Below are positions 15,054 to 24,297 of a stretch of 50,200 bases of DNA, one piece after another. The position numbers and the translations under genes were made by a program. Under the pieces are notes generated by a model. The model made no database searches and had not been told where the DNA came from. It was given only the letters and a program-made list of their open reading frames with translations. Numbering within the stretch: position 1 is the stretch's first letter; every line of letters begins with the position of its first letter. Where the stretch lies: assembly GCF_946220915.1 (NCBI RefSeq), contig NZ_CAMIHH010000013.1, positions 1-50,200 on the forward strand, in the 5' to 3' direction. This stretch comes from an uncultured Flavobacterium sp. (GTDB lineage Bacteria; Bacteroidota; Bacteroidia; Flavobacteriales; Flavobacteriaceae).

Positions 15054-17042
15054 TCACTTCCCTACTGCATTTTTATCCAGCTGTTCAAAGGTTGAGTTCA
15101 TGCTGATGAATTCCGGCACTATTTCTTTCATCCTCATAACAACCTCCTCGCCCGAGTAGGAAGATGCGCATTCGATCAGGTTGCCTGTCAGCATTTCGAG
15201 CTTCATGAAGTCGTCATATACCTCTTCGGCGATCATGATCTTTTCGTGGTGTGTAGGGAGTGTTTTAGAGGTGTCATTCAGCAGTTCCTCATACAGCTTC
15301 TCTCCCGGCCTCAACCCAACTATTTTAATTTCTATGTCCTTTTCAGGCACAAGCCCTGCGAGCCTTATCATTTTAAGTGCCAGGTCAATGATCTTAACCG
15401 GCTTGCCCATATCAAATATATAGATTTCCCCGCCCTTGCCCATGGCACCTGCCTCGAGTACGAGCTGGCAGGCTTCCGGTATGGTCATGAAATACCTGAT
15501 GATATCGGGGTGGGTAAGCGTGATTGGGCCACCGTTTTCAATCTGTTTTGTAAAGAGCGGCACTACAGAACCATTCGACCCTAAAACGTTTCCAAAACGG
15601 GTGGTAATGAACTTAGTCCTTGAGCCTGATTCCCCAAGCAGCTTATTATGGAGCGCCTGTACATATTTTTCGGCAATGCGCTTACTCGCACCCATTACGT
15701 TGCTCGGATTTACCGCCTTATCCGTAGATACCATTACAAAACTGTCCACATGGTATTTTATAGCCATATCGGCCACATTTTTTGTACCGCGCACATTTAC
15801 GAAAATTGCCTGTGACGGGTTTTCTTCCATCATGGGAACGTGCTTGTATGCAGCGGCATGGTACACAACGTGCGGGCTGAACTTTTTAAATACTTCTTCA
15901 ATTTCCACCCTGTTCTTAACATCCCCGATAATGGTATGGATCCTTGAATTTGTCGAAACCTTGCTTATCTCAAGGGCGAGGTTGTGAAGAGGTGTTTCGG
16001 CCTGGTCCAGGATAATGATGCTGGTAGGGTTGAACTGTATGACCTGCCTTACAATTTCACTGCCAATAGATCCCGCAGCCCCGGTTATCAGGACGTTCTT
16101 GCCCCTCAGCTGAGATGATATGGTTTTATTGTCAAGTACAATGGGCTTTCTTTCAAGAAGGTCCTGGATCTGGAAGCTCTTTAGCTTCTTCGATATTTCC
16201 TTTTGGTCTTCCCAGTCGGAAATCAGCGGAACAGTATATATCTTAAAGTTAAATTCAAGACATTCATCTACTATTGCAAGCTTCTCCTCTTTTGTAAGGC
16301 TTTTATCTGCAATGATCAGCGCTTCGGCCTTAAAGATACGCATCAGTACCGTGGTCCTCTTTTTATGCTGTAGTATGGGAAGCCCAAGTATCATTTTCGA
16401 CCGGTTCTGCCCATACTTGTCAACAAAGCCAACCAGCTTAAAACGGCTCGGTATCTCGGATTTTAATGCATTGGCCACGGCTATCGCATTCGCGTCAGTA
16501 CCATATATGATGGCTTTTACAAGTTTCTCGTTACGGGAAGTATTAAGGTAATTTTCAAAGAACTGCTTCACAAGCACCCTGTAGAGGAAAAGGCTCGTAA
16601 ACGACATCACAGCATTGATGAAAATACCTATGTTAAGATATACCAGGTCGCCGGTAATTGACTTATAAAGGCTATTAAAGGCAAGGAGAAGGAAAGCTGT
16701 CGTAAACTGTGAAAAAAATATTTTAACAGCGTCAATATAAGAAGAGTGCCTGATGATACCGGAATAAGTACGAAAAACCCTAAAAGTGACAAGGCTTGTA
16801 AATATGTATACAGGAATGCTTATAACATATAACCGGGGATTGATGTAAAGCACGCCGGTCCTGTGAATGATAAGGTAAGCCAGCAGGCCGGTAATGGATA
16901 CCACAACCAGATCTATAAGCAGGATGATCCACCTTGGCAGATAGCCAAGGTTATTGACTGTTTGCCAAAGCTTTGTGTTGTTTAATGCATGATGCATTGC
17001 GTCTGCAAAATTGCTTTTGGGAGTCGTATTTTTTTTATTCAC
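15054..17042 (-). CDS. UDP-HexNAc 4,6-dehydratase (PglF/WbpM/CapD type)
   Basis: This 662-residue membrane enzyme is predicted to convert UDP-GlcNAc to UDP-2-acetamido-4-keto-2,4,6-trideoxy-hexose. Four N-terminal membrane segments (to about 150) are followed by a first Rossmann-like CoA-binding-type domain (about 170-300). The catalytic SDR domain follows, with VLITGAAGSIGSE (about 314-326), a STDKAVNPSN motif (about 437-446) in place of the usual Ser-Tyr-Lys region, and GLRPGEKLYEE. Length and architecture fit PglF/WbpM. It lies downstream of the PglE-like aminotransferase, with which it would make the UDP-4-amino sugar. The 83-bp gap between them holds a hairpin. Confidence 0.92.
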   Translation of the reverse strand: MNKKNTTPKSNFADAMHHALNNTKLWQTVNNLGYLPRWIILLIDLVVVSITGLLAYLIIHRTGVLYINPRLYVISIPVYIFTSLVTFRVFRTYSGIIRHSSYIDAVKIFFSQFTTAFLLLAFNSLYKSITGDLVYLNIGIFINAVMSFTSLFLYRVLVKQFFENYLNTSRNEKLVKAIIYGTDANAIAVANALKSEIPSRFKLVGFVDKYGQNRSKMILGLPILQHKKRTTVLMRIFKAEALIIADKSLTKEEKLAIVDECLEFNFKIYTVPLISDWEDQKEISKKLKSFQIQDLLERKPIVLDNKTISSQLRGKNVLITGAAGSIGSEIVRQVIQFNPTSIIILDQAETPLHNLALEISKVSTNSRIHTIIGDVKNRVEIEEVFKKFSPHVVYHAAAYKHVPMMEENPSQAIFVNVRGTKNVADMAIKYHVDSFVMVSTDKAVNPSNVMGASKRIAEKYVQALHNKLLGESGSRTKFITTRFGNVLGSNGSVVPLFTKQIENGGPITLTHPDIIRYFMTIPEACQLVLEAGAMGKGGEIYIFDMGKPVKIIDLALKMIRLAGLVPEKDIEIKIVGLRPGEKLYEELLNDTSKTLPTHHEKIMIAEEVYDDFMKLEMLTGNLIECASSYSGEEVVMRMKEIVPEFISMNSTFEQLDKNAVGK

Positions 17043-17077
17043 ATTCCAAACATTTAATTACAACGGCATACCTATTT

Positions 17078-17116
17078 CCTGTTTAAATATACAATTTTAC
17101 TAAATCATTTAACAGG
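17078..17116. repeat. Inverted repeat between the aminotransferase and dehydratase genes
   Basis: CCTGTTTAAAT (17078-17088) and ATTTAACAGG (17107-17116) can pair with one extra T, leaving an 18-nt loop. It sits just after the stop of the aminotransferase gene on the minus strand. There is no T-tract, so it may be an RNA processing or partial-termination structure. Confidence 0.4.
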
Positions 17117-17125
17117 AATTCTAAA

Positions 17126-18262
17126 TTATTTAAGAAAGTCTGAAATAACATCTTCAATAAGACCTCTTTCGGCCTGTGTAAGGTTTGAGCCCGAAGGAAG
17201 GCACAAACCATCTTCAAACAGCTTTTGGCCTACCTGCCCGCCATAATACGGGAACCTTTCAAATACGGGCTGGAGGTGCATCGGCTTCCACAGCGGGCGC
17301 GATTCTATGTTATGCCCTTCCAGCTTAAGCCTTAAATCTTCCCTGGTCCTGCCTCCGGTTTTTTCAGGGTCGATAACTATCGCGCTAAGCCAGTGGTTTG
17401 AAAAATAATCGGCATTCGGCTCGCTCAAAACGGTGATACCCGCACTGGTGCTAAACAACTTTACATAAAGGTCGTGCATTTCCCTCCTGCGCTGTATATG
17501 GCTGTCCAAAACTTCCATTTGCCCACGGCCGATACCTGCACAAATGTTACTCATCCTGTAATTGTAGCCCACCTCGCTATGCTGGTAATGCGGTGCATTG
17601 TCCCTTGCCTGTGTTGAAAGGAAAACAGCCTTTTCTTTCAGCTCTTTGTTTTTTACGACTATTGCGCCGCCACCAGAGGTTGTGATGATCTTATTACCAT
17701 TAAATGAAAGTATCCCTATATCACCAAAGGTACCGCACTTTTGTCCCTTATAGGTACTGCCCAGCGCTTCTGCACTGTCTTCGAGTACCGGAATACCATA
17801 TTTGTCAGCAACCGCCCTAATAGCTTCAGCTTTGTATGGCATCCCGTAAAGGTGCACCGCGATTATGGCTTTAGGCTTTTTGCCTTCGGACAGGCGGCCT
17901 TTTATTGCTTCCTCCAGGCTTTCCGGGCACATGTTCCAGGTTTCGCTTTCGCTGTCTACAAACACCGGGTGCGCGCCAAGGTACATGATAGGATTGGCAG
18001 AAGCCGAAAAAGTCATGCTCTGGCAGATCACCTCATCGCCAGGCTGTACGCCAAGCAGGATAAGGCCCAGGTGGATGGCCGCCGTACCTGAGCTGAGGGC
18101 TCCGGCAAAAACACCTTCTCCAAGATAATCTTCGATGCTTTTCTCGAATGCCGTTACATTTGGTCCCAGTGGGGCAACCCAATTGGTGTCAAATGCTTCC
18201 TGCACATATTTTTGCTCAGTCCCGCCCATGTGGGGCGAAGAAAGCCATATCTTATTATTCAT
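17126..18262 (-). CDS. DegT/DnrJ/EryC1 sugar aminotransferase (PglE-like)
   Basis: This 378-residue PLP enzyme is predicted to aminate C4 of UDP-4-keto-6-deoxy-HexNAc using glutamate. Landmarks are the substrate-binding start IWLSSPHMGG, SSGTAAIHLGL, the PLP-contacting EDSAEALGS, and the Schiff-base Lys in SFNGNKIITTSGGG (about 190). The pairing with the PglF-like dehydratase directly downstream supports a UDP-bacillosamine-type or FucNAc4N precursor. No PglD-type acetyltransferase lies next to it; the hexapeptide transferase at 27509-28093 is a candidate. A TACCTTTG box sits 32 bp upstream, so this pair may have its own promoter. Confidence 0.9.
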   Translation of the reverse strand: MNNKIWLSSPHMGGTEQKYVQEAFDTNWVAPLGPNVTAFEKSIEDYLGEGVFAGALSSGTAAIHLGLILLGVQPGDEVICQSMTFSASANPIMYLGAHPVFVDSESETWNMCPESLEEAIKGRLSEGKKPKAIIAVHLYGMPYKAEAIRAVADKYGIPVLEDSAEALGSTYKGQKCGTFGDIGILSFNGNKIITTSGGGAIVVKNKELKEKAVFLSTQARDNAPHYQHSEVGYNYRMSNICAGIGRGQMEVLDSHIQRRREMHDLYVKLFSTSAGITVLSEPNADYFSNHWLSAIVIDPEKTGGRTREDLRLKLEGHNIESRPLWKPMHLQPVFERFPYYGGQVGQKLFEDGLCLPSGSNLTQAERGLIEDVISDFLK

Positions 18263-18293
18263 CTTATAAATAAATTAGGCAAAATTATTATCA

Positions 18294-18301
18294 CAAAGGT
18301 A
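18294..18301 (-). promoter_or_regulatory. Internal -7 box before the PglE/PglF-like pair
   Basis: Minus-strand TACCTTTG matches TAnnTTTG in the 90-bp gap upstream of the aminotransferase gene. The -33 element is not evident. Confidence 0.4.
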
Positions 18302-18352
18302 TAGTAAAACAGTAACGTATAGACCTTGTGCCAAAAAAAAACAACCATAGTG

Positions 18353-18913
18353 TCATCTCCTGAAAAAAACACCAAAAACCGACTGGAAAAGAATTTTGAT
18401 ATCCAGTAAAACCGACTGTTGTTTCCGGTAGGCAAGATTAATCATTACTTTATCAGGAAAGATGACCTCATCGTTATATTTCTGTGCATTTTCATGCTGC
18501 GCCAGCAGTTTTTCTTCATCAAAGTATTTAAGGCTCGCAGGCCCTGTTATTCCAGGCCTGAGATCCAGCACCGCCCTGTCGCATCCCGTTAAGCTGTCAT
18601 AATACCCCTGTACATCCGGTCTCGGGCCTACCAGGCTCATATCGCCTTTTACAACATTCCACAATTGCGGAAGCTCATCCATCTTAGACTTTCGCAAAAA
18701 GCGCGAGACAGGATCTATACGGCCCGAAACAGGATGTAACGTCCTGAACTTGTAAATTGTGAACGGCACACCGTAACGACCGATCCGCTTTTGTAGAAAA
18801 AGCCCCTGCGAACGTGTTGCAGCCGAAGCTATAAGATACAGCAGCACAAGCAGCCATGATAACAGCACCAGTCCCGTGAGGGAGCATAACAGGTCAAAAA
18901 TTCTTTTGGCCAT
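18353..18913 (-). CDS. Initiating sugar-phosphate transferase (PglC-like)
   Basis: This 186-residue small phosphoglycosyl transferase starts sugar-lipid assembly by moving sugar 1-phosphate from a UDP-sugar to undecaprenyl phosphate. It has one N-terminal re-entrant hydrophobic helix (about 6-30) and the catalytic core, with KFRTL, KMDELPQLWNVVKGDMSLVG, GPRP and PGITGPAS. The ATG at 18913 (MAKRIFDLLCSL) is preferred over an open extension to 18949. Being adjacent to PglE/PglF-like genes, it is the best candidate for transferring the 4-amino or 4-acetamido sugar. A second transferase of the same family lies at 20048-20653. Confidence 0.9.
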   Translation of the reverse strand: MAKRIFDLLCSLTGLVLLSWLLVLLYLIASAATRSQGLFLQKRIGRYGVPFTIYKFRTLHPVSGRIDPVSRFLRKSKMDELPQLWNVVKGDMSLVGPRPDVQGYYDSLTGCDRAVLDLRPGITGPASLKYFDEEKLLAQHENAQKYNDEVIFPDKVMINLAYRKQQSVLLDIKILFQSVFGVFFRR

Positions 18914-18964
18914 AAGGGTCAGGAGGCATAATTGCTGCAAGGCAGGCATGCCTCCTTATATTAA

Positions 18965-20029
18965 TTAATGTTTAAAAAGGTCTTCGCTTTCCAACACGAT
19001 TGGAGGCGTATCTACATCCCTTAAAAACACGTAAGGTTTGTCATACTGGAAGAATGGGGCTTCGGCAATATTAGAAGTGTTACCGTCCGTAAGCAGTTTT
19101 ATAGTATCTGAAACCAGGTCGAACCCAACTTCCGACATAACACCCGTATAGGCCATATGCCTTATATTAACTTCGGTCACTTTAAAGTTTCCTTTATCAT
19201 CTTCTTTAAGGTCAAAAGAAAGCACGCCATGGGCAGTAAGGTTAAGCTTATCGCAAATGAACCTTACACACTCATCACAAAACTCTAATATGGCATCTTC
19301 ATTAAGGAACCTGCCAAACGAAGTATTTCCTGTAACTTTTGACGGCGCAATGTTAGCCATAACATATTCTGCGCATTCCAATGATGCCCCTTTGATATAT
19401 TTCCCGTCAACATAAAGCTGCTGTGTGGCAAGGTGCCTGCCTGTAAGGAATTCGCTAACGGTAAATTCATGAAGGTCACTGTTGATAAACAGCCATGACT
19501 TATAGCTGCTGATATCAGTAAGGCGCAATGAGCCAAGCCCACCGGAACCCTGTGTAGCCCTTATCCAGCAAGGAAAGCCTATCTCTTTTTCAACTTCGTC
19601 AAATTTTGGGTTGTCCTGCGTAACTTTTATTGTTTTAGGTATGTAATGAGTGCCTTTCAGCACATCTGCCATGATCGACTTATCCATAAGGGTAAGTGCA
19701 AGCTCTTTGCCAGGAATAAGAACAGGGCAAGGGAATCCGCCATTATCTATATCATACTGTCCCCACGCGATCACTTCTTTTTCCGGCTGTACGAAGGCCA
19801 TGTCAATATTTTTTTCAGCAATAAGGTTTTTAATGAAATCCCAATAGCCCGGGTTGCTTACTTTAGGCGCTAAAAGATACTCGTCTACCAGGCCGGGCAT
19901 GAAAAAGCCCAATGCTTTAGGGTTGGCATCGATTCCTATTATCTTGTAATCGGGATAGCTCTTACGGATCGTTTTAGCGATTGACCTTGGGGTTGGGCCA
20001 CCTATTCCTGTAACTAAAATTGATTTCAT
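18965..20029 (-). CDS. ATP-grasp carboligase in the polysaccharide locus
   Basis: The 354-residue ATP-grasp protein resembles the CarB-type fold: a Rossmann-like pre-domain (1-110, ILVTGIGGPTPRSIAKTIRK), an ATP-binding region with a glycine-rich loop (RATQGSGGLGS), and a Mg-binding Glu-x-Asn (EVNIRHMAYTG). Such enzymes couple ATP to an acyl-phosphate intermediate and form amide bonds. The substrate is not known; a sugar amino or carboxyl group is the natural inference from context. It lies between two PglC-like transferase genes, 51 and 18 bp from them, and seems part of the same transcript. Confidence 0.82.
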   Translation of the reverse strand: MKSILVTGIGGPTPRSIAKTIRKSYPDYKIIGIDANPKALGFFMPGLVDEYLLAPKVSNPGYWDFIKNLIAEKNIDMAFVQPEKEVIAWGQYDIDNGGFPCPVLIPGKELALTLMDKSIMADVLKGTHYIPKTIKVTQDNPKFDEVEKEIGFPCWIRATQGSGGLGSLRLTDISSYKSWLFINSDLHEFTVSEFLTGRHLATQQLYVDGKYIKGASLECAEYVMANIAPSKVTGNTSFGRFLNEDAILEFCDECVRFICDKLNLTAHGVLSFDLKEDDKGNFKVTEVNIRHMAYTGVMSEVGFDLVSDTIKLLTDGNTSNIAEAPFFQYDKPYVFLRDVDTPPIVLESEDLFKH

Positions 20030-20047
20030 ATATATAATTATAATTGA

Positions 20048-20653
20048 TTAATTTGTTCCGTCAAATGGGTACATAGGCCTGGCATCGCTGTTGTTTACTC
20101 CCTCGCGAATTAAAACCTTTTTTACCGTAAGCAATAATATTTTGATGTCGAGCAGCAGGGATACGTTTTCTACGTAATACACATCCAGCTCAAATTTCTT
20201 TGTCCAGGCAATTGAGTTCCGTCCATTTACCTGCGCCCAGCCGGTTATCCCGGGCTTTACATCGTGTCGCTTCAATTGCACTTCGCTATATAGCGGAATG
20301 TATTTGAACAAAAGCGGGCGGGGCCCTACCAGGCTCATATCTCCCTTAATAACGTTTATCAGCTGTGGCAATTCATCCAGCGAAAGCTTTCGTATTATCC
20401 CTCCTGCTTTTGTAATCCTGTCGGTATCGGGCAGCAGGTTGCCCTCACTGTCCTTTTTATCAGTCATTGTCTTGAATTTGATAATGCTAAAGGCTTTCTG
20501 ATTGTAGCCGGGGCGCACCTGGTAAAAAAAAACCTTGCCGTTATTCTGGATAAAAAGAATTACCCAAACGATAGCAAACACCGGGAATAACACTACAAAG
20601 CCCAGTATTGCAGCAACAAGATCAAATACCCTTTTAAAAAATGACTTGTACAT
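20048..20653 (-). CDS. Second initiating sugar-phosphate transferase (PglC-like)
   Basis: This 201-residue phosphoglycosyl transferase has an N-terminal membrane helix (about 10-33), KFKTMTDKKD, KLSLDELPQLINVIKGDMS, GPRPLL and PGITGWAQVNGRN. The last motif differs from that of the other transferase in the locus (PGITGPAS), so the two probably accept different UDP-sugars. It begins the group of minus-strand genes that runs to wza and has a TATCTTTG box 44 bp upstream. The C-terminal tail is longer than in the other copy. Confidence 0.9.
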   Translation of the reverse strand: MYKSFFKRVFDLVAAILGFVVLFPVFAIVWVILFIQNNGKVFFYQVRPGYNQKAFSIIKFKTMTDKKDSEGNLLPDTDRITKAGGIIRKLSLDELPQLINVIKGDMSLVGPRPLLFKYIPLYSEVQLKRHDVKPGITGWAQVNGRNSIAWTKKFELDVYYVENVSLLLDIKILLLTVKKVLIREGVNNSDARPMYPFDGTN

Positions 20654-20696
20654 TATCAGTTGATTTTATATTCTGAAAACAAATTTTTATGCTGGC

Positions 20697-20704
20697 CAAA
20701 GATA
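20697..20704 (-). promoter_or_regulatory. Internal -7 box before the second PglC-like gene
   Basis: Minus-strand TATCTTTG, an exact TAnnTTTG match, lies in the 70-bp gap between the PaaK-like gene and the transferase gene. No -33 TTG has the right spacing. Confidence 0.4.
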
Positions 20705-20723
20705 AATCTTTCACTTAAAACTT

Positions 20724-22016
20724 CTACTTCTTAAGGTAGCTCATTACTTTTTTCCTCTTACCGGAATTGAGCAGCGGTATTTCACTAACATATTCTATCG
20801 CTATTGATGCTGTGCTGCCAAGTATATTGCTGAATAATTCGACCAGTTCGCGTTCCCTTGCAAAATCGCCACCTACATTAAGTATAAATTTATATTCCGT
20901 TTCGGTTAACTGTATAAACTGGTATTGCAGTATTTCTGTAAAATACCACATATTATTAGTAATTATGAACGACGATACCAACTCGCCATCAACATTATAA
21001 ATAAGGTCCATTTTGCGTCCTTCCACTTTAGAAAGCACCGGCTGCTTTAGCGCATCAGACCATTCCATGATACCAATATCGCCGGTATCATACTTTATAA
21101 AAGGCATGGCAGTATTGTACAGGTCGGTAACTACAATGCGGCCTTTTTCACCATAGGCCAACGGAACCTCTTTATCGAAGTCATAAATTTCAAGTACATA
21201 GCTGCTCCAGTTTACCAGAAAGCTATTGCCGGATTCAGCCACCTGTTGTGCTATGATGCCATTTTCCATATTGGAATACCTGGAATAGATATTGATCCCA
21301 AAGTATTTCCGGAATTTTTCCTTAGCCGTAGGGTCCAGCGCCTCCGACATTGTTATGGCCGATTTAACGCAGGTAATGCGGGCATCGGGGCAAAACTTGT
21401 CCATGATCTTTATCAACGCTTCAAAATATGAAGCATACCCTAAAAAGGCAATATTGCCATATTCATTTTTTTGAAGTGCCGTTACAAATTTCATCAACTC
21501 AGTTTCACTCTGGTTGGTTACATCTACAGGAACAATGTTTTCAATGAATTTAGATAATCCGCTCTTTTTATTTATATCGTTCCATATCTTAAAGTAAAAC
21601 AGCTTATTGCCAATGGTAAAGTCGGCCATTGAGGCAAACACCATTGTATCAGCCGTGTTCCTTACCTTTTTTTTCTTATCCTGGTAGCTTGTAAAAGGCG
21701 TTCCGGTAGAGCCGCTGGTTACCATTTTGAACAGGCTTTCCTTATCCAGTTTTTTGTCTATAAACGAATCGAGGTTTTCTTTTATGATATTTTTATTGAT
21801 TACCGGGAAGTTTTCAAAACTTCCGGGATTGAGCGCAGAATAGTAGGGTACGTTGTTTTTTGCCCAGTCGCATAAAAACGCAAGTCTTTCCTCCCGTTTT
21901 TTCGACGAGGCCTCATAGCCTGAAATACCTTCCTCAACGTTTAAAATTTCTTTTTTAACAGAGCTCCCTTTTACAGAATCAAGAGTTTTAAACGCAACGT
22001 TCCTAAAATTCAACAT
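20724..22016 (-). CDS. PaaK/CapK-like adenylate-forming enzyme
   Basis: The 430-residue protein belongs to the phenylacetate-CoA ligase-like branch of the ANL superfamily, often called CapK when found in capsule loci. The ATP-binding P-loop is MVTSGSTGTPF (about 98-108), with the later YDTGDIG motif and a small C-terminal domain. It should activate a carboxylic acid as an adenylate, then pass it to CoA or another acceptor. In this locus the acid could be an acyl or amino-acid-like decoration of the polymer, but that is inference. It lies 2 bp after the first deacetylase-like gene. Confidence 0.82.
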   Translation of the reverse strand: MLNFRNVAFKTLDSVKGSSVKKEILNVEEGISGYEASSKKREERLAFLCDWAKNNVPYYSALNPGSFENFPVINKNIIKENLDSFIDKKLDKESLFKMVTSGSTGTPFTSYQDKKKKVRNTADTMVFASMADFTIGNKLFYFKIWNDINKKSGLSKFIENIVPVDVTNQSETELMKFVTALQKNEYGNIAFLGYASYFEALIKIMDKFCPDARITCVKSAITMSEALDPTAKEKFRKYFGINIYSRYSNMENGIIAQQVAESGNSFLVNWSSYVLEIYDFDKEVPLAYGEKGRIVVTDLYNTAMPFIKYDTGDIGIMEWSDALKQPVLSKVEGRKMDLIYNVDGELVSSFIITNNMWYFTEILQYQFIQLTETEYKFILNVGGDFARERELVELFSNILGSTASIAIEYVSEIPLLNSGKRKKVMSYLKK

Positions 22017-22018
22017 AT

Positions 22019-23152
22019 CTATTTTGATTTAGAAATAATATCCAATAATTGACCGGCACCCATAAATTCAACATCCGGCCATTTCTGTACGATCTTTTGC
22101 AGCAATGCTTTCAGGTCGTTAATTCCTTTGGCGCGTATAGCCGGATCAATATGCCCGCAAAAGTTTACCCTGTGCGTGCTTATCACAGCAGGCTTGTTCC
22201 ACCTGAAAGCCGCTTCAACCTGTTTCAGGGTATAGCCAACCCAGTCGATGCTTTTGCCATCTGCCGGTTCAAAAACCACATTGCGCACATTAAAGGTTTG
22301 CCCAAAACGGTTTTTATTGCCTGTGTAGCTGTATACACGCTTGTACTTCCCGTGTCCCTGGTGCTCATTTTTCACTAAGCCGGTATCCATGTATTTAATA
22401 CCCCCTTCGTGAAGGTATTCGTGGATCACATGGTGTTCCCTCCCCCCCGGCGGATTAAAATAAGTGGCCCTTCTCCCGTATACTTCCTCAAAATCATCGA
22501 GGCCCCCTACAATTATTTCACGGAAACTTTCATTTTCATTAAAATCCCAAAATTCAAAGGCCGCAGGAAAATTAATGGTTGCATAGCCTGTATCCGGTAT
22601 GCTGGTATAGGAGCGGTTTTTTAGCGAAAGCAAAACCCATGGGTCTTTCTTCTCCAGCTTTTCCCTGAAAACCTTCAGGTTCAGGTGCTCACGGCCATGA
22701 AACTGGGGCTCCATGAGGTTTTTATCCATACCCTCTTTCCATAACGACCATGTACCTTTATAGGCGGGGTCCATCGCCTCGAGCTTCTCATAGGTTTCCG
22801 GCAGCAGTTCCGAAATGTATTCCCGGTAATCATCTGCCGCCATGGCTTCAAAATTAATGTTGCGGGACATGGTAAATGGAGTAAACACAGCATGGTTGCC
22901 ATTCTTATCTTTTACCGACGACAATGCATCGAAAAGCATCTGCAGGTCTGTTGTATTTTCAAGGGCATCATAGGCATCAAAGCGGGAAGCTACCTTAGAG
23001 CCTTCCCTATCCATATTCTCACGTGCCTTTTTAGAGTCGAGGCGCACATTTCCGTAGTCATCTACAGAGATAACTACAATCTTACGCTTGGTTTTCCACC
23101 CGCGAAGGTGCTTGAGGTTTAGTGCCAGTTCACTTTTTAATTTCCTTATCAT
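22019..23152 (-). CDS. NodB-like polysaccharide deacetylase family protein, copy 1
   Basis: The 377-residue protein resembles diverged polysaccharide deacetylases. It has an Asp-Asp motif in VVISVDDYGN (about 27-36), a metal-ligand candidate PQFHGREHLN, a FNPPGG loop and a C-terminal ISTHRVNFCGHIDP. It has no signal peptide or membrane segment, so it should act in the cytoplasm on a lipid-linked or nucleotide-linked sugar. It is clearly paralogous to the protein at 28097-29218: both share RKIVVI-S-DD, PQ-H-REH-N, SHRVNF/THRVNF and the end (KWPDVEFM). It overlaps the upstream glycosyltransferase gene by 4 bp (ATGA). Confidence 0.72.
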   Translation of the reverse strand: MIRKLKSELALNLKHLRGWKTKRKIVVISVDDYGNVRLDSKKARENMDREGSKVASRFDAYDALENTTDLQMLFDALSSVKDKNGNHAVFTPFTMSRNINFEAMAADDYREYISELLPETYEKLEAMDPAYKGTWSLWKEGMDKNLMEPQFHGREHLNLKVFREKLEKKDPWVLLSLKNRSYTSIPDTGYATINFPAAFEFWDFNENESFREIIVGGLDDFEEVYGRRATYFNPPGGREHHVIHEYLHEGGIKYMDTGLVKNEHQGHGKYKRVYSYTGNKNRFGQTFNVRNVVFEPADGKSIDWVGYTLKQVEAAFRWNKPAVISTHRVNFCGHIDPAIRAKGINDLKALLQKIVQKWPDVEFMGAGQLLDIISKSK

Positions 23153-24297
23153 GACAGGTACAGGTCAACAAATTTATCGGCATTGTTCCTTTTAAAATTC
23201 TCCGAAGCTTTTACCGAGTTTTCAGATAGTGTTTCCCAGTAGGCAGGATCGTTGCTGACCTTCAGTATAAACTGTGCGGCATCGTTAAGCTCAGCTTCCG
23301 AAAAACATTCTGCATGGTTATATTTATGTGCATAATTATTCAGCTCAGAATCCTTTCCTGCAATATAAAGCGATGGTATGCCATAACTCATCAGGTTGTA
23401 TGACTTGCTCGGGACACTGCCCTTTGATGTAAGCTCATCAAGGATAACCACACCCAAATTTGCTGCCGACAACGAATAGGGAAACATTTCATCCGACTGG
23501 AAAGGCAGGAACATACAGTTTGGCAGGCTCTTTTCTTCTACAATCGACTTCAAAACCGGTACCCTTGGGCCACGCCCTATGATCTGGAAAACGATATTGT
23601 CATGGTCGCGCAAAATTTCGGCCAGCTGCACCAATACTTCAACCTTGTGGGTAAGGCCTATGTTACCCGAATATTGTACAACGAATTTATTTTCAAGATT
23701 ATGCTCCTTAATAAATGGATTTTCTTCCCGCGAAGGGCGTTTGTTTTCCTGGAAAATAGACCATATCGGCTGAACGATGATCTTACTGCTTTCTACATAC
23801 TGCTCTATGAGTTCGGCCATTTTCTCGCTTATTGTAAACAGCTTGTATGCTTTTTTGAAGGACTTTTTGTTAAGCTTTGCCCATTTGCTATAAATAGGGT
23901 GCGACTCTTTCATGCCCGTGATCTTGAATACATCCGGATATACATCCCAAATGATCATGCTAAAACGGTTTTTTACCAGCAGGTTAAGCAGGTAGGCCAT
24001 TGGTGGCAGCGATACAAAAAACACCTCATGCCCTTTGTATTTGGTTTTCAGCAGGCGGTACAGTGTCCAGCAGGCTTTTATATACGACAGCAGTTTTTTC
24101 TTTGCAGGCCTTTCCACCCATTTGTTTATGTACACTACATCAATACCCTCTGCAAGCTCCTCGCCCTGTGAATGTATATTGCCCGTTACCAACGTTACCG
24201 ATTCGAATTTTTCGTAAAAGGCGTTACAAAAACCAATAGTAAGGTAATTCACTGCCTGGTTAATAACTACAATCTTCCTGTCTGTAATTTTCTCCAT
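23149..24297 (-). CDS. Glycosyltransferase, GT4-like (A)
   Basis: This 382-residue GT-B glycosyltransferase resembles WbuB-type family 4 enzymes. The N-terminal half contains IIWDVYPDVFKITG and the linker; the C-terminal nucleotide-sugar domain contains YSGNIGLTHKVEVL and the SKSYNLMSYGIPSLYIAG region, which replaces the classical E-x7-E motif. No membrane segment is evident. Its acceptor and donor cannot be read from sequence. It overlaps the deacetylase gene downstream by 4 bp and the glycosyltransferase gene upstream by 1 bp, so these genes are translationally coupled. Confidence 0.88.
   Translation of the reverse strand: MEKITDRKIVVINQAVNYLTIGFCNAFYEKFESVTLVTGNIHSQGEELAEGIDVVYINKWVERPAKKKLLSYIKACWTLYRLLKTKYKGHEVFFVSLPPMAYLLNLLVKNRFSMIIWDVYPDVFKITGMKESHPIYSKWAKLNKKSFKKAYKLFTISEKMAELIEQYVESSKIIVQPIWSIFQENKRPSREENPFIKEHNLENKFVVQYSGNIGLTHKVEVLVQLAEILRDHDNIVFQIIGRGPRVPVLKSIVEEKSLPNCMFLPFQSDEMFPYSLSAANLGVVILDELTSKGSVPSKSYNLMSYGIPSLYIAGKDSELNNYAHKYNHAECFSEAELNDAAQFILKVSNDPAYWETLSENSVKASENFKRNNADKFVDLYLS

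Noticed and set aside
18333..18341. T-run after the first PglC-like gene as a terminator
   Set aside because: Nine T on the minus strand, but no stable hairpin precedes them.
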